Below, piece after piece: positions 24,344 to 33,390 of a DNA stretch of 55,691 nt. The DNA is taken from NCBI GenBank assembly GCA_902773665.1, contig CACYFF010000017.1, forward strand, positions 1 through 55,691. Direction: 5' to 3'. This stretch comes from an uncultured Eubacteriales bacterium. Lineage in GTDB: Bacteria; Bacillota; Clostridia; Peptostreptococcales; Anaerovoracaceae. Under the pieces are notes generated by a model, which worked only from the letters and a program-made list of their open reading frames with translations, ran no database searches and was not told the DNA's origin. Within the stretch, counting starts at the first letter, position 1; each line of letters begins with the position of its first letter. A program made the position numbers and the translations under genes.

Positions 24344-26968
24344 TTACTGTCTTGCCTTCTCCTGCAGTTCTTCCAGGATACCGATGGCCTGGGACGGCGT
24401 GATGTTCATCAGGTCCAGATTCCTCACCATGTTGGCCAGTTCGCTGTCCACAGGCGTAAACAGGCTGAGCTGGGCTTCCGGCGCCGCTTCCTTCTTTTTG
24501 GCCGGCTTGGCCGGTTCTGCCGGCGCTGCGATGGAGGGCTCACCGCTCTCCAGGGAATCCAGCTTCGCCTGGGCGCTCTCCAGCACTTCCTTCGGCACCC
24601 CTGCCAGTTTCGCCACGTGGATGCCGTAGCTGCGGGAAGCGCTGCCCTCCACGATCTTGTGCAGGAACACGATGTTGCCGCCGGTCTCGGACACATCCAC
24701 GTTGAGATTCTTGACGCCCTTGATGGTATCCGCCAGGGCCGTGAGTTCATGATAATGGGTGGCGAACAGGGTCCGCACCCGCTTCTTTTCCTTCGTGAGC
24801 CGCTCCACCGTCGCCCAGGCGATGGAAAGCCCGTCGTAGGTGCTGGTGCCGCGGCCGATCTCGTCCAGGATGACGAGGCTCTTCTCCGTTGCGGTGTTCA
24901 GGATATAGGCCAGCTCGCTCATCTCCACGAAGAACGTGGACTGACCCATGGCGATGTTGTCCGAAGCGCCGATGCGGGTGTAGATGCGGTCGCAGAGGCC
25001 GATCCGGGCGCTCTCCGCCGGCACGAAGCAGCCCGCCTGGGCCATCAGCACGATGAGAGCCAGCTGCCGCATATAGGTGGATTTACCGGCCATGTTCGGA
25101 CCGGTGATGAGCAGCATGCTGGAATCGCTTCCGTTGAGATACAGGTCGTTGGACACGAAGACGCCGTCCCGGATCGTCGTTTCGATGACGGGATGTCTGC
25201 CTTTCGAGATGACGATCTCGTCGCCGTCCGTCACCTCGGGCTTGACGTAGTTCAGTTTGACAGAGCTTTCCGCAAAGCTGCACAGCACGTCGGTCTGCGC
25301 GATGGCGGATCCGGTCTTCTGCAGCACGTCCGAAACAGCCTGGATCTTTTGCCGCAGCGCCGTAAACAGCCGGTATTCCAGGTCGTTGATCTTCGCCTGG
25401 GCGTTCAGGACGATGCTCTCCATCTCCTTCATCTCGGAGGTGATAAAGCGCTCCCCGTTCACGAGAGTCTGCTTGCGGATGTAGTTCTCCGGCACCTGGT
25501 CTTTAAAGGAATTGCTGACCTCGATATAGTAGCCGAAGACCTTGTTGAAACCGACCTTGAGGGTCTTGATGCCGGTACGTTCCTTTTCCGTGTTTTCCAG
25601 CGAGGCGATCCAAAGTTTCGCGTCTTTGGAACTGGCCTTCAGGTCGTCCAGTTCGTTGCTGTAGCCGTCCCGGATCATCTCCCCTTCCCGCACGGAGAAC
25701 GGCGGTTCGTCCACGATGGCCCGTTCGATCTCGTCTGCGATTTCCGGCAGAGCATCCATGGCTTCGGACAGTTCTCCCAGCAGCCCCGCCTGCCCCCGCA
25801 GCGCATCTTTGATGTCGGAGGCGTGCAGCAGCGAGGTCTTTAAGGCGATCAGATCCCTGGCGTTGGCCGTGCCGCAGGCAAACCGCGCCGTGAGCCGCTC
25901 CAGGTCGTACACGTATTTCAGGGATTCCCGCAGATCGTTGCGCAGCAAAATGTCCTCCGTCAGCAGTTCCACGGCGTCCAGCCGGGCCCGGATGGGTTTC
26001 AGGGAGTTCAGCGGCTGCCGCAGCCACTGCTTCATCTTGCGTGACCCCATAGCGGTCCGGCAGCGGTCCAGCACGCCCAGCAGCGAACCCTGTACCTTGT
26101 GCTCGAACAGGGTCTCCGTCAGTTCCAGGTTCTTGATGGTGGCTTTATCCAGGTTCATGGAATCGCCGGCGTCCCGGATCTGCAGTTTCTGCAGATGGGT
26201 CACGTCCTGTTTCTGCGTCTGGCGGATATAGCCCAAGATGGCGCCGACCGCATAGAACAGCAGCGGTACGTCCTCTTCTGCAAGGCCTGCCGCTTTTTCC
26301 GACGCCGCATCGAAATGCCGGCAGATGTTGTCGGAGCAGACCCGCTGTCCAAACAGCTCGTTTCCGCCTTTGGAAACGTACAGGTTGTCCATGTAGGACA
26401 GCTGTTCCCAGAGCCAGGGGTCTTCCTCTTCGGAAACATTGACGAGGACTTCCTTTGGCTGGATCTTCGTGATCTGGGCCAGCAGCATCTGGCGGCAGTC
26501 CGTTCCGCTCAGCTGCAGCGCGGAGAACTCGCCGGTGGAGATGTCGCACCAGGCAAGACCAAATCCATCGCCTCCCTCGTACAGCGAAGCCAGAAAGTTG
26601 TTGTCTTTTTCATTCAGGATGGCATCGGAAAGCACCGTGCCGGGCGTGACCACACGGATGACGTCCCGCTCCACCAGGCCTTTGGAGAGCGCGGGGTCGG
26701 TCAGCTGTTCGGCGATGGCGACCTTATAACCCTTCTCCACCAATCTGGCGATATAGTTTTCGCAGGCATGGTAAGGCACCCCGCACATCGGGGCTCTCTC
26801 TTCCTCGCCGCACTGCTTGCCGGTGAGGACCAGATCCAGTTCCCTGGCGGCTGTCTTGGCGTCGTCGAAAAACATCTCGTAGAAATCGCCGAGACGGTAA
26901 AACAGGATGCAGTCGGGATACTGCTCCTTCGTCGCCAGATATTGCCGCATCATGGGTGAATATGCCAT
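24344..26968 (-). CDS. mutS: DNA mismatch repair protein MutS
   Basis: Recognises mismatches and small loops and recruits MutL. Seen in order: the N-terminal mismatch-contact motif GDFYEMFFDDA, connector and lever domains, Walker A GPNMAGKST and the D-E motif LVILDEIGRGTSTYDG, with a C-terminal Lys/Ala-rich linker and a dimerisation end (LDLMNITPSQAIGILEELQ). I start at the ATG at 26968 (MAYSPMMRQY, the family's usual start, AGAGGT upstream), giving 874 residues. An open frame extends 43 codons further up, but that stretch is a palindrome-rich leader, not MutS-like. Confidence 0.97.
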   Translation of the reverse strand: MAYSPMMRQYLATKEQYPDCILFYRLGDFYEMFFDDAKTAARELDLVLTGKQCGEEERAPMCGVPYHACENYIARLVEKGYKVAIAEQLTDPALSKGLVERDVIRVVTPGTVLSDAILNEKDNNFLASLYEGGDGFGLAWCDISTGEFSALQLSGTDCRQMLLAQITKIQPKEVLVNVSEEEDPWLWEQLSYMDNLYVSKGGNELFGQRVCSDNICRHFDAASEKAAGLAEEDVPLLFYAVGAILGYIRQTQKQDVTHLQKLQIRDAGDSMNLDKATIKNLELTETLFEHKVQGSLLGVLDRCRTAMGSRKMKQWLRQPLNSLKPIRARLDAVELLTEDILLRNDLRESLKYVYDLERLTARFACGTANARDLIALKTSLLHASDIKDALRGQAGLLGELSEAMDALPEIADEIERAIVDEPPFSVREGEMIRDGYSNELDDLKASSKDAKLWIASLENTEKERTGIKTLKVGFNKVFGYYIEVSNSFKDQVPENYIRKQTLVNGERFITSEMKEMESIVLNAQAKINDLEYRLFTALRQKIQAVSDVLQKTGSAIAQTDVLCSFAESSVKLNYVKPEVTDGDEIVISKGRHPVIETTIRDGVFVSNDLYLNGSDSSMLLITGPNMAGKSTYMRQLALIVLMAQAGCFVPAESARIGLCDRIYTRIGASDNIAMGQSTFFVEMSELAYILNTATEKSLVILDEIGRGTSTYDGLSIAWATVERLTKEKKRVRTLFATHYHELTALADTIKGVKNLNVDVSETGGNIVFLHKIVEGSASRSYGIHVAKLAGVPKEVLESAQAKLDSLESGEPSIAAPAEPAKPAKKKEAAPEAQLSLFTPVDSELANMVRNLDLMNITPSQAIGILEELQEKARQ

Positions 26969-26992
26969 GCTTACCTCTGTTTCTTTGCTTAA

Positions 26993-27117
26993 ACGCGGGT
27001 CCTGTCGCCATGGCACCTTCCATTCTTCCGGAAGGCCGGCTTTGGCCTTGGCAGCAACCGGAAAACGGCCACTCGCCGGCTTTCCGTCGAATGGCACCTC
27101 CCTGGCGCCACCCGCGT
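26993..27117 (-). ncRNA. Structured leader in front of mutS (unidentified)
   Basis: A 125-base element 24 bases before mutS, closed by an 8-bp stem ACGCGGGT (27117-27110) with ACCCGCGT (27000-26993). Nested inside are CCATTC/GAATGG (27094-27089 with 27025-27020), a hairpin CGGAAA...TTTCCG (27086-27059) that also pairs CGGC/GCCG, and a hairpin AAGGCC/GGCCTT (27049-27032). GGTGCCAT occurs twice in direct orientation. It does not match a riboswitch I know. It could be a 5' regulatory RNA or a small inverted-repeat insertion; it would have to lie in the transcript if mutS is transcribed from the AT-rich stretch before it (27118-27138). Confidence 0.45.
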
Positions 27118-27138
27118 CTATGTTCTAAATAATAATTT

Positions 27139-27942
27139 TTAATCTAATGCCTGATGTGCTTCTTTTACGACATTTTCTATGCGTTTTTTATTTACACCAC
27201 AAACCGGATCTTCCTCTTTGCGGAGCAGCACCAGATACTCGATATTGCCCTTTGTGCCTTTCACCGGCGAATGGTCCAGGTCCAGGACGGAAAAGCCGCT
27301 GTCCAGAGCATATCCCAGCACGTTTTCGATCACCTGGCGGTGGATGGCCGGGTCACGGACGATGCCGTTTTTGCCGACCTGCTCCCTGCCCGCCTCGAAC
27401 TGGGGCTTGATGAGGCACACCATCGGCGCGCCATCCTTCAACAGGGATGCCGCCGGGCCCAGGATATGTTTCAGCGAGATAAACGACACGTCGGTGCACG
27501 CAAAATCCATCCGATCCGCGAAATCCGAAGGCTCCGCATACCGGAAGTTGTACTGTTCCATACACACGACCCGCTCGTCGCTGCGCAGCTTCCAGACCAG
27601 CTGGTTCGTGCCGCTGTCCACGGCGTAGACCTTACAGGCGCCGCGCTGCAGCATGCAGTCCGTAAAACCGCCGGTGGAGGAACCGATATCGATGCACACG
27701 AGGCCGTTCATGTCCAGACCGAAGCGGTCCAGCGCCCGTTCCAGCTTCAGTCCGCCCCGGGACACGTAGGGACAGTCGTCCCCTCTCACTTCGATATGCG
27801 CGTCTTCTGCGACCGCCGTTCCGGCTTTGTCGCAGCGCTGTCCGTCCACGAACACGAGCCCCGCCATGATGATGCGTTTCGCTTTCTCCCTGGTCTCGCA
27901 GAATCCCTGCTCCACCAGAAGCACGTCAATCCTGCTCTTCAA
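27139..27942 (-). CDS. tlyA: TlyA family rRNA 2'-O-methyltransferase
   Basis: An S-adenosylmethionine-dependent RNA methyltransferase of the TlyA/YqxC group. An N-terminal S4 RNA-binding domain (RIDVLLVEQGFCETREKAKR) is followed by a FtsJ-like Rossmann domain with the SAM motif CIDIGSSTGGFTDCML and the conserved ACTDVSFISLKHIL and LIKPQFEAGREQVGKNG. In Bacillota it usually lies between dxs/ispA and downstream repair genes, as here. Its start overlaps the dxs stop by 17 bases. Exact rRNA targets differ between species. Confidence 0.93.
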   Translation of the reverse strand: MKSRIDVLLVEQGFCETREKAKRIIMAGLVFVDGQRCDKAGTAVAEDAHIEVRGDDCPYVSRGGLKLERALDRFGLDMNGLVCIDIGSSTGGFTDCMLQRGACKVYAVDSGTNQLVWKLRSDERVVCMEQYNFRYAEPSDFADRMDFACTDVSFISLKHILGPAASLLKDGAPMVCLIKPQFEAGREQVGKNGIVRDPAIHRQVIENVLGYALDSGFSVLDLDHSPVKGTKGNIEYLVLLRKEEDPVCGVNKKRIENVVKEAHQALD

Positions 27943-29785
27943 GCCAGTTCACCGCCGTTTCCGCGATCGAAGCCGCATCCAGTCCGTAACGTTCTTTCAG
28001 TTCTTCCGTGCTGCCGTGTTCGATAAAGCGGTCCGGCCAGCCCATCACTTTGATGCGCACGTTTGACTGCCGTTCCGCTGCATAGGCTGCGATGCGCATG
28101 CCCACGCCCTCGTAGACGTCGCCGTCCTCCAGCGTGATGACGTGCCGGTACTGTTCGAAGATCCCGTCCAGGAACGTCTCGTTTAAAGGCTTTAACACCC
28201 GCAGATTATAGACCGCGCAGCGGATGTTCTTCTCATCCAGGATCTCCGCCGTCTTTAACGCGTCGGATACGCTGCTGCCTGCCGCCAGGATACACATATA
28301 TCTGCCGGCCCGCATCTGCTGTGGCCGGCTCACGCCTGCTGCGATAGCGTATTCGGACAGGTCGGCCGCCTTGCCTCTCGGGTAGCGGATCGCCACAGGC
28401 CCGTTCAGGTTGAGTGCATACTGCAGCATCGCCACCAGTTCGGGGCCGTCTTTGGGCGCCAGCACCGTCATGTTCGGCATCGAGGAAAGATAAGCGATGT
28501 CGAAACTGCCCTGATGGGTCTCACCGTCGCGCCCTGTTACGCCGCTTCTGTCCAGCGCGAACACCACAGGCAGGTTCTGCAGGCAGACTTCCGTGATCAC
28601 CTGATCGTACGCCCGCTGCAGGAACGTGGAATAAATGGCTACGACGGGTTTGAGCCCGCCCAGCGCCAGACCCGCGGCAAAGGACACCGCGTGCTGCTCC
28701 GCGATGCCGGCGTCGAATACGCGGTTCGGGAACTTCTCTTTCATGACGGAAAGGCCGGTAGCGTCCGTCATGGCTGCGGTGATCGCAACGATGCGGTCGT
28801 CTTCCGCCGCTTCTTCCGCCAGCGCCGCGCCAAACAGCGCGGAATAGGTATCCGTCGAGGGCGAATCCGCCGAGATGGCCATGGAAGGGTCAAACGGCCC
28901 GATGCCGTGGAATTTGCTGGGGTTTTTTTCAGCAGGGATAAAGCCTTTGCCCTTCTTCGTAATGACGTGGATAAAGACGGGCCTCTGCTGTTCCTTCGCA
29001 GACTGCAGCACCGTCGTCATGGCGTCGATGTCGTGGCCGTCCACGGGACCGTAGTACTTAAAGCCCATCTGTTCGAAGATGACGCCGGGCACGATGGCAT
29101 ACTTCAGCGTATCTCTTGCAGAGGTAAGGCCTCTCTGCAGCCGCGGCATGTTCGCCGTCGCGGTCTTGATGCTCTTCTTGATGCCCAGGTAAGGCGCGGA
29201 CGTCCGCAGCTCCTGCAGGTGTTTAGCTACGCCGCCGACATTTTTGCTGATGGACATCTCGTTGTCGTTGAGCACGACGATAAGCGGCGTCTTCTCCGCT
29301 CCGGCGCTGTTGAGCGCTTCGAACGAAACGCCGCAGTTTAAAGCGCCGTCGCCGATCACAGCCACGCAGGCATAGTCCTCGCCCTTCAGATCCCGGGCTT
29401 TGGCGTAGCCGAACGCCGCGGATACGGAAGATCCGCTGTGACCCGAATCGAAGGCGTCGCTCCTGCTCTCCATACGTTTGGGGAAGCCGGAAAGGCCGTC
29501 CAGCTGACGCAGGGTCGTCATGTCGTCCCAGCGTCCGGTCAGCAGTTTATGGACGTAGGTCTGATGCCCCACGTCCCACACGATGCGGTCTTTATAGACG
29601 TCGAAGACACGGTGCAGCGCAAGGGTCAGCTCCACGACGCCCAGATTGGACGCCAGGTGACCCCCGCAGGAAGATACGTCGTCCAGGAGCTTCTCCCGGA
29701 TCTGCACGGCCAGAAGCTCGAGGCTCCGCGTGCTCATATGTTTGACGTCATCCGTCAGAAGATGTTTAGGGATTTGATTTTCCAT
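27926..29785 (-). CDS. dxs: 1-deoxy-D-xylulose-5-phosphate synthase
   Basis: Condenses pyruvate and glyceraldehyde 3-phosphate using thiamine diphosphate, the first step of the MEP isoprenoid pathway. The 619 residues show DVGHQTYVHKLLTGR, the cofactor motif GDGALNCGVSFEALNSAG with its downstream Asn, GIAEQHAVSFAAGLA, and a C-terminal transketolase-type domain. Its start adjoins the ispA stop (one shared base), so product flow and transcription are matched. Confidence 0.97.
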   Translation of the reverse strand: MENQIPKHLLTDDVKHMSTRSLELLAVQIREKLLDDVSSCGGHLASNLGVVELTLALHRVFDVYKDRIVWDVGHQTYVHKLLTGRWDDMTTLRQLDGLSGFPKRMESRSDAFDSGHSGSSVSAAFGYAKARDLKGEDYACVAVIGDGALNCGVSFEALNSAGAEKTPLIVVLNDNEMSISKNVGGVAKHLQELRTSAPYLGIKKSIKTATANMPRLQRGLTSARDTLKYAIVPGVIFEQMGFKYYGPVDGHDIDAMTTVLQSAKEQQRPVFIHVITKKGKGFIPAEKNPSKFHGIGPFDPSMAISADSPSTDTYSALFGAALAEEAAEDDRIVAITAAMTDATGLSVMKEKFPNRVFDAGIAEQHAVSFAAGLALGGLKPVVAIYSTFLQRAYDQVITEVCLQNLPVVFALDRSGVTGRDGETHQGSFDIAYLSSMPNMTVLAPKDGPELVAMLQYALNLNGPVAIRYPRGKAADLSEYAIAAGVSRPQQMRAGRYMCILAAGSSVSDALKTAEILDEKNIRCAVYNLRVLKPLNETFLDGIFEQYRHVITLEDGDVYEGVGMRIAAYAAERQSNVRIKVMGWPDRFIEHGSTEELKERYGLDAASIAETAVNWLEEQD

Positions 29786-30684
29786 TATTGAATGATCTCA
29801 GATTCCAGGAAGTCGATGATGTAATTAAAGACTTCCGCTTCGTCGTAATACTTTTCCATGGCGTCCCGCGCCTTCGCCAGGTGACCCATGGCCAGCTCCA
29901 CGGACTTCTCAAGACCGTAGAGCGCGGGGAATGTCGCTTTATCCAGCTGCGCGTCCACATGGGTCTTCTTGCCCAGGGTCTTCTCGTCGCCGATGATGTC
30001 GAGGATGTCGTCCACGATCTGGAACGCCAGACCTACATGTTCGCCGTAGGTGCGAAGATCCGACAGCAGCTGCTCGTCTGCGCCGCCAAGATATCCGCCC
30101 GCCAGCGTGACGCTTTTAATGAATGCCGCCGTCTTGTTGGCGTGGATAAAGGTGAGCATCTCCTCGGAACAGGCTTTTCCTTCGTTCTCCACGTCGGCGA
30201 CCTGTCCGGCGACCATGCCGCGCACCCCTGTGCCTTTCGTCAGTTCGAACAGTGCGCGGGTCAGACGCTTCAGCCTGTCCTCGTCGTCCAGAAACAGCAG
30301 CATCTGCTTGCCCATCACCTCGTACGAAGCGGACAGCAGCGCGTCTCCCGCAAGTATAGCGATATCTTCGCCGTAGACCTTGTGGTTCGTCAGCATGCCG
30401 CGGCGGTAGTCGTCGTTGTCCATGGCCGGCAGATCGTCGTGTATGAGCGAATAGGTCTGAATGAACTCTGCAGCGCAGGCAAACGGCAGCAGGAACTCTT
30501 CCTTTTCGCCGCACATGAGACCCGCAGACATCATGAGAACCGGACGGATCCGTTTGCCGCCGGCTGTAAGGCTGTAGCGCATGGAATCGTACAGCGTGCT
30601 TACTTTCTGGTCGATGACGGGCATAAAGTCCAGGATGTGATCGTTGATGAGGTTTTTCAGACGGTTGAATTCAGGACTGTTCAT
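29785..30684 (-). CDS. ispA: Polyprenyl (farnesyl/geranyl) diphosphate synthase
   Basis: A 299-residue trans-prenyltransferase that elongates dimethylallyl diphosphate with isopentenyl diphosphate. The first Asp-rich motif is HDDLPAMDNDDYRRG and the second FQIVDDILDIIGD, with GGKRIRPVL near the N-terminus. The two-residue spacing in the first motif, DDLPAMD, fits the bacterial FPP synthase type. It overlaps xseB by 4 bases and directly precedes dxs, the usual order. Confidence 0.95.
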   Translation of the reverse strand: MNSPEFNRLKNLINDHILDFMPVIDQKVSTLYDSMRYSLTAGGKRIRPVLMMSAGLMCGEKEEFLLPFACAAEFIQTYSLIHDDLPAMDNDDYRRGMLTNHKVYGEDIAILAGDALLSASYEVMGKQMLLFLDDEDRLKRLTRALFELTKGTGVRGMVAGQVADVENEGKACSEEMLTFIHANKTAAFIKSVTLAGGYLGGADEQLLSDLRTYGEHVGLAFQIVDDILDIIGDEKTLGKKTHVDAQLDKATFPALYGLEKSVELAMGHLAKARDAMEKYYDEAEVFNYIIDFLESEIIQ

Positions 30685-30908
30685 TCTTCCATTTCCTCCA
30701 GCGTGCCTTCGGAAGGCTTATAGATCTCGATCTTCTGCTTAGCGTTATCCAAGATGCCTTTGCAATGGTTGTATAACAGAATGCTTTTATCGTAAACCAA
30801 AACGCTTTGTTCCAGGCTCAGCCCGCCGCTGCGGAGGCTGTCCGCTGCATCCTCCAGGGCCTGCAGCGCTTCTTCGAACGTCATGTCCTCAATTTTCTTT
30901 TCTTTCAT
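30681..30908 (-). CDS. xseB: Exodeoxyribonuclease VII small subunit
   Basis: The 75-residue small subunit of exonuclease VII, which degrades single-stranded DNA. It has the family pattern MTFEEALQALEDAADSLRSG followed by LSLEQSVLVYDKSILLYNHC. I use the ATG at 30908, 9 bases after GGAGG; an ATG two codons earlier is too close to it. Its start lies inside the end of xseA, so the subunits are coupled. Confidence 0.93.
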   Translation of the reverse strand: MKEKKIEDMTFEEALQALEDAADSLRSGGLSLEQSVLVYDKSILLYNHCKGILDNAKQKIEIYKPSEGTLEEMEE

Positions 30909-32046
30909 GCGCATTCACCTCCCGTACGGTAACGAGCGCAGTTCCGTCCGCAAACTGCAGCGTAAGCGGCTGCCCCGGCTGCAGACGTCCGGCGCTTTCG
31001 ATCCAGCTCCCGTCTTCCCCCTGCACCATGGCGTAGCCTCTCTGCAGCACGTTTTTCGGATTGGAGAGATCGGCGTCCGTCTTCAGCTGGGAAAGCCTGC
31101 TTTCCGCCTGCTGCAGCAGGCTGTGGATGCTGCCGTCCGCGCTTTCCTTCAATCGCTGCAGCTTTAGGCCGTAGTTTTCGAAGCCGCTCTTCAGATTGGC
31201 GTACAGCCTCTCCGGCGTGTAGAACGACAGCGTATCGATGAGGGCCGCCATGTGGGGCACCGCCAGTTCCGCGGCTGCCGTAGGGGTCGCGCCCCGCAGG
31301 TCTGCCGCATAGTCCGCGATGGTAACGTCCACTTCGTGACCCACCGCAGAGATCACCGGGATCTTCGAAGCACGGATGGCCCGCGCTACGATCTCCTCGT
31401 TAAAGCTCCAGAGATCTTCCGCCGAACCGCCGCCTCTGCCCGCGATGATGACATCCAGATCCGGAAACAGGCGGTTCATCTCCGACAGGCCTTCCGCGAT
31501 GCTGGCTGCCGCGCCGTCGCCCTGCACCAGGCAGGGATAGACCAGAACGTTCACCAGCGGATTGCGGCGCTTTACCGTCGTTATGACGTCGTGCACCGCA
31601 GCGCCCGTAGGCGACGTGAGCACGCCGATGCGCTTCGGAAACGCCGGGATCGTCCGCTTTAACGCCGGGTCGAACAGGCCTTCCGCCTCCAACTTTTTCC
31701 GCAGGTTTTCGAAGGCGATCTTCAGCGAGCCTTCGCCCTGCACGTCCAGGTCGCGCACGTAGACGGAATAGCTGCCGCCCCGTTCGTACACGGAAACGCT
31801 TCCGTACAGGACGACTTCCATGCCCTCCGAGATGTCGTAGCGAAGCGTCTGTACCCGTTCCCGCGGCAGAAAGCAACTGATGCGGGACGTCTCGTCCTTC
31901 AGCGTAAAGTACCAGTGACCCGCGGAATGTTTCGTCAGGTTGGAGATCTCGCCTTTAACGGACAGGTTCATCAGGATGGGATCCGTCGCCAGGATGCGGC
32001 GGATATAGCTGTTCAGTTGTGAGACCGATACCGGTTTTAACGGCAC
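30889..32046 (-). CDS. xseA: Exodeoxyribonuclease VII large subunit
   Basis: The 385-residue catalytic subunit. The N-terminal OB-fold (VSQLNSYIRRILATDPILMNLSVKGEIS) is followed by the catalytic domain with GVLTSPTGAAVHD, IIAGRGGGSAEDLWSFN and VISAVGHEVDVTIAD, and a coiled C-terminus. I chose the GTG at 32046 because GGGAGGTG precedes it and the residues after it match the family start; the longer frame to 32091 is an extension. It overlaps the preceding gene's end by 10 bases. Confidence 0.95.
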   Translation of the reverse strand: MPLKPVSVSQLNSYIRRILATDPILMNLSVKGEISNLTKHSAGHWYFTLKDETSRISCFLPRERVQTLRYDISEGMEVVLYGSVSVYERGGSYSVYVRDLDVQGEGSLKIAFENLRKKLEAEGLFDPALKRTIPAFPKRIGVLTSPTGAAVHDVITTVKRRNPLVNVLVYPCLVQGDGAAASIAEGLSEMNRLFPDLDVIIAGRGGGSAEDLWSFNEEIVARAIRASKIPVISAVGHEVDVTIADYAADLRGATPTAAAELAVPHMAALIDTLSFYTPERLYANLKSGFENYGLKLQRLKESADGSIHSLLQQAESRLSQLKTDADLSNPKNVLQRGYAMVQGEDGSWIESAGRLQPGQPLTLQFADGTALVTVREVNAHERKEN

Positions 32047-32987
32047 GCGGCACCTCCCAGGAGACTCACCCCGGCAGCGTTGTCGCTGCAAAGGCGCGCG
32101 TCTCCGAATCTATATCCCTTATTCTTGCAATATCTTCTTAAAAAAGCGCTGCAGGCGACGCCGCCAGTCACCAGGATGTTCGCAGCGCCGGTCTCCTCAC
32201 AGGCTGCATCCGCGATGCGGCAGAAGCTCTCCGCGATGCGTTCCATCGCGAAATATGCTGCAGCCTCTTTGGAGAGTGTCTGTCCGATTTTCGGCGATTT
32301 CAGCTGCGTTTCCAGCCCGGAGAGGTTGAGATACGTTTTCTGCACAAAAACGCGGGAAAACGGATTTTTTTGACCTTCTGGCGCAAATCTGCAGGCCAGG
32401 TCGTCTATCGACTTCCCTGCCGGGAATGGATAGCCCAGATCCACACCCATGCGGTCCAGCAGCTGACCGTAGGAAATGTCCTTCGTACCGCCGCAGATCG
32501 TATAAGAAACGCCACTCTGCCCGTCTGTTTCCCGCAGCACGAGTTCCAGCGTGCCGCCGGACAGATGCGCGCAGATCAGGGGTCCACCGGAAAGCGGATC
32601 GATCCCGTTCCCGTGGGCTGCCGCCCAGATGTGACCCTCCTGATGGGAACACAGAACGAGCCTGGCGCCGGTCTGGGCTGCCAGGATACGGGCTGCGTGT
32701 ACGCCTGCCGTAAACACCGGCATATAGGAACCTTCCTGCGGCCGGGGCTTTTCGCTAACCGCGATGCAGCAGATCTCTTTGCCGTAGACCGGAAGCACCC
32801 GCTCCAGCAGATCCGGCAGGTTCTGCCAGTGCTGAAACAGCGCGTCGGACTGGCGCAGACCCTTTTCGCCCTGTTTTACCGTAAGCAGGATGCGCTCATC
32901 TGCGAGGATCTCTCCGGTATCCGCGTCCGTTACGGCGACGGAGGTCGTATAGTTGCTGGTGTCCAGTCCCAGGACGAGCTTACGCAT
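32037..32987 (-). CDS. TsaD/Kae1-like paralogue (peptidase M22 family)
   Basis: A 316-residue ASKHA-fold protein related to TsaD, the enzyme for threonylcarbamoyl-adenosine in tRNA. The N-terminal GLDTSNYTTSVAVTD is a phosphate loop, and SHQEGHIWAAA keeps the HxxxH metal-binding pair. The C-terminal LVTGGVACSAFLRRY and SDNAAGVSLLGG follow the family. It is divergent from a canonical TsaD (which should lie elsewhere), and such paralogues next to nusB/xseA are seen in Clostridia. The reaction is not known. It overlaps nusB by 8 bases. Confidence 0.85.
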   Translation of the reverse strand: MRKLVLGLDTSNYTTSVAVTDADTGEILADERILLTVKQGEKGLRQSDALFQHWQNLPDLLERVLPVYGKEICCIAVSEKPRPQEGSYMPVFTAGVHAARILAAQTGARLVLCSHQEGHIWAAAHGNGIDPLSGGPLICAHLSGGTLELVLRETDGQSGVSYTICGGTKDISYGQLLDRMGVDLGYPFPAGKSIDDLACRFAPEGQKNPFSRVFVQKTYLNLSGLETQLKSPKIGQTLSKEAAAYFAMERIAESFCRIADAACEETGAANILVTGGVACSAFLRRYCKNKGYRFGDARLCSDNAAGVSLLGGAACR

Positions 32988-33390
32988 CGGCTTTGCGGCT
33001 GCGGGAGAAATTGCCCAGCACGCCGTTTACGAATTTTCCGGATTCTTCGCTGCCGAAGGTCTTGGCCAGGGTCACGGCCTCGTTGATCGCTGCGCTCTCC
33101 GGCGTGGGTTCGCTCAGGTAGCAGATCTCGGCGATCGCCAGCCGCAGCACCGCCAGATCGACCTTGGCCAGTCTGTCCTTGTGCCAGTTCTTTGCGTTGG
33201 CTTCGATGGCAGCGTCCACCTCTTCCATATGATCGACGAACGCGTTATACACGCCGTTTACGTAGTCTTTCTGATTCTCCGGCGGATAGAATTCCAGGAA
33301 CGCGTTCTTGCATTCCGGGGAGAAATCGTTTCTCGCTTCCATGGAGAAGAGCATCTGCATGGCTAATTCTCTGGCTTTGGATCGTTTCAT
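32980..33390 (-). CDS. nusB: Transcription antitermination factor NusB
   Basis: A 136-residue all-helical RNA-binding protein that joins the rRNA antitermination complex with NusE (S10) at boxA. It starts with the usual SKARELAMQMLFSMEARND, and ends with the family motif AINEAVTLAKTFGSEESGKFVNGVLGNF. It overlaps both neighbours by a few bases (Asp23 upstream, TsaD paralogue downstream), which fits a tightly packed operon starting at 33,746. Confidence 0.96.
   Translation of the reverse strand: MKRSKARELAMQMLFSMEARNDFSPECKNAFLEFYPPENQKDYVNGVYNAFVDHMEEVDAAIEANAKNWHKDRLAKVDLAVLRLAIAEICYLSEPTPESAAINEAVTLAKTFGSEESGKFVNGVLGNFSRSRKADA

Noticed and set aside
26969..27097. 43-codon N-terminal extension of MutS
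   Set aside because: The family start MAYSPMMRQY with AGAGGT upstream is downstream of it; the extension is the palindromic leader read as protein.
26993..27117. T-box or known riboswitch before mutS
   Set aside because: GGGTGGCGCC looks a little like a T-box antiterminator, but the ACCGCG part, specifier loop and terminator are absent; no other riboswitch core matched.
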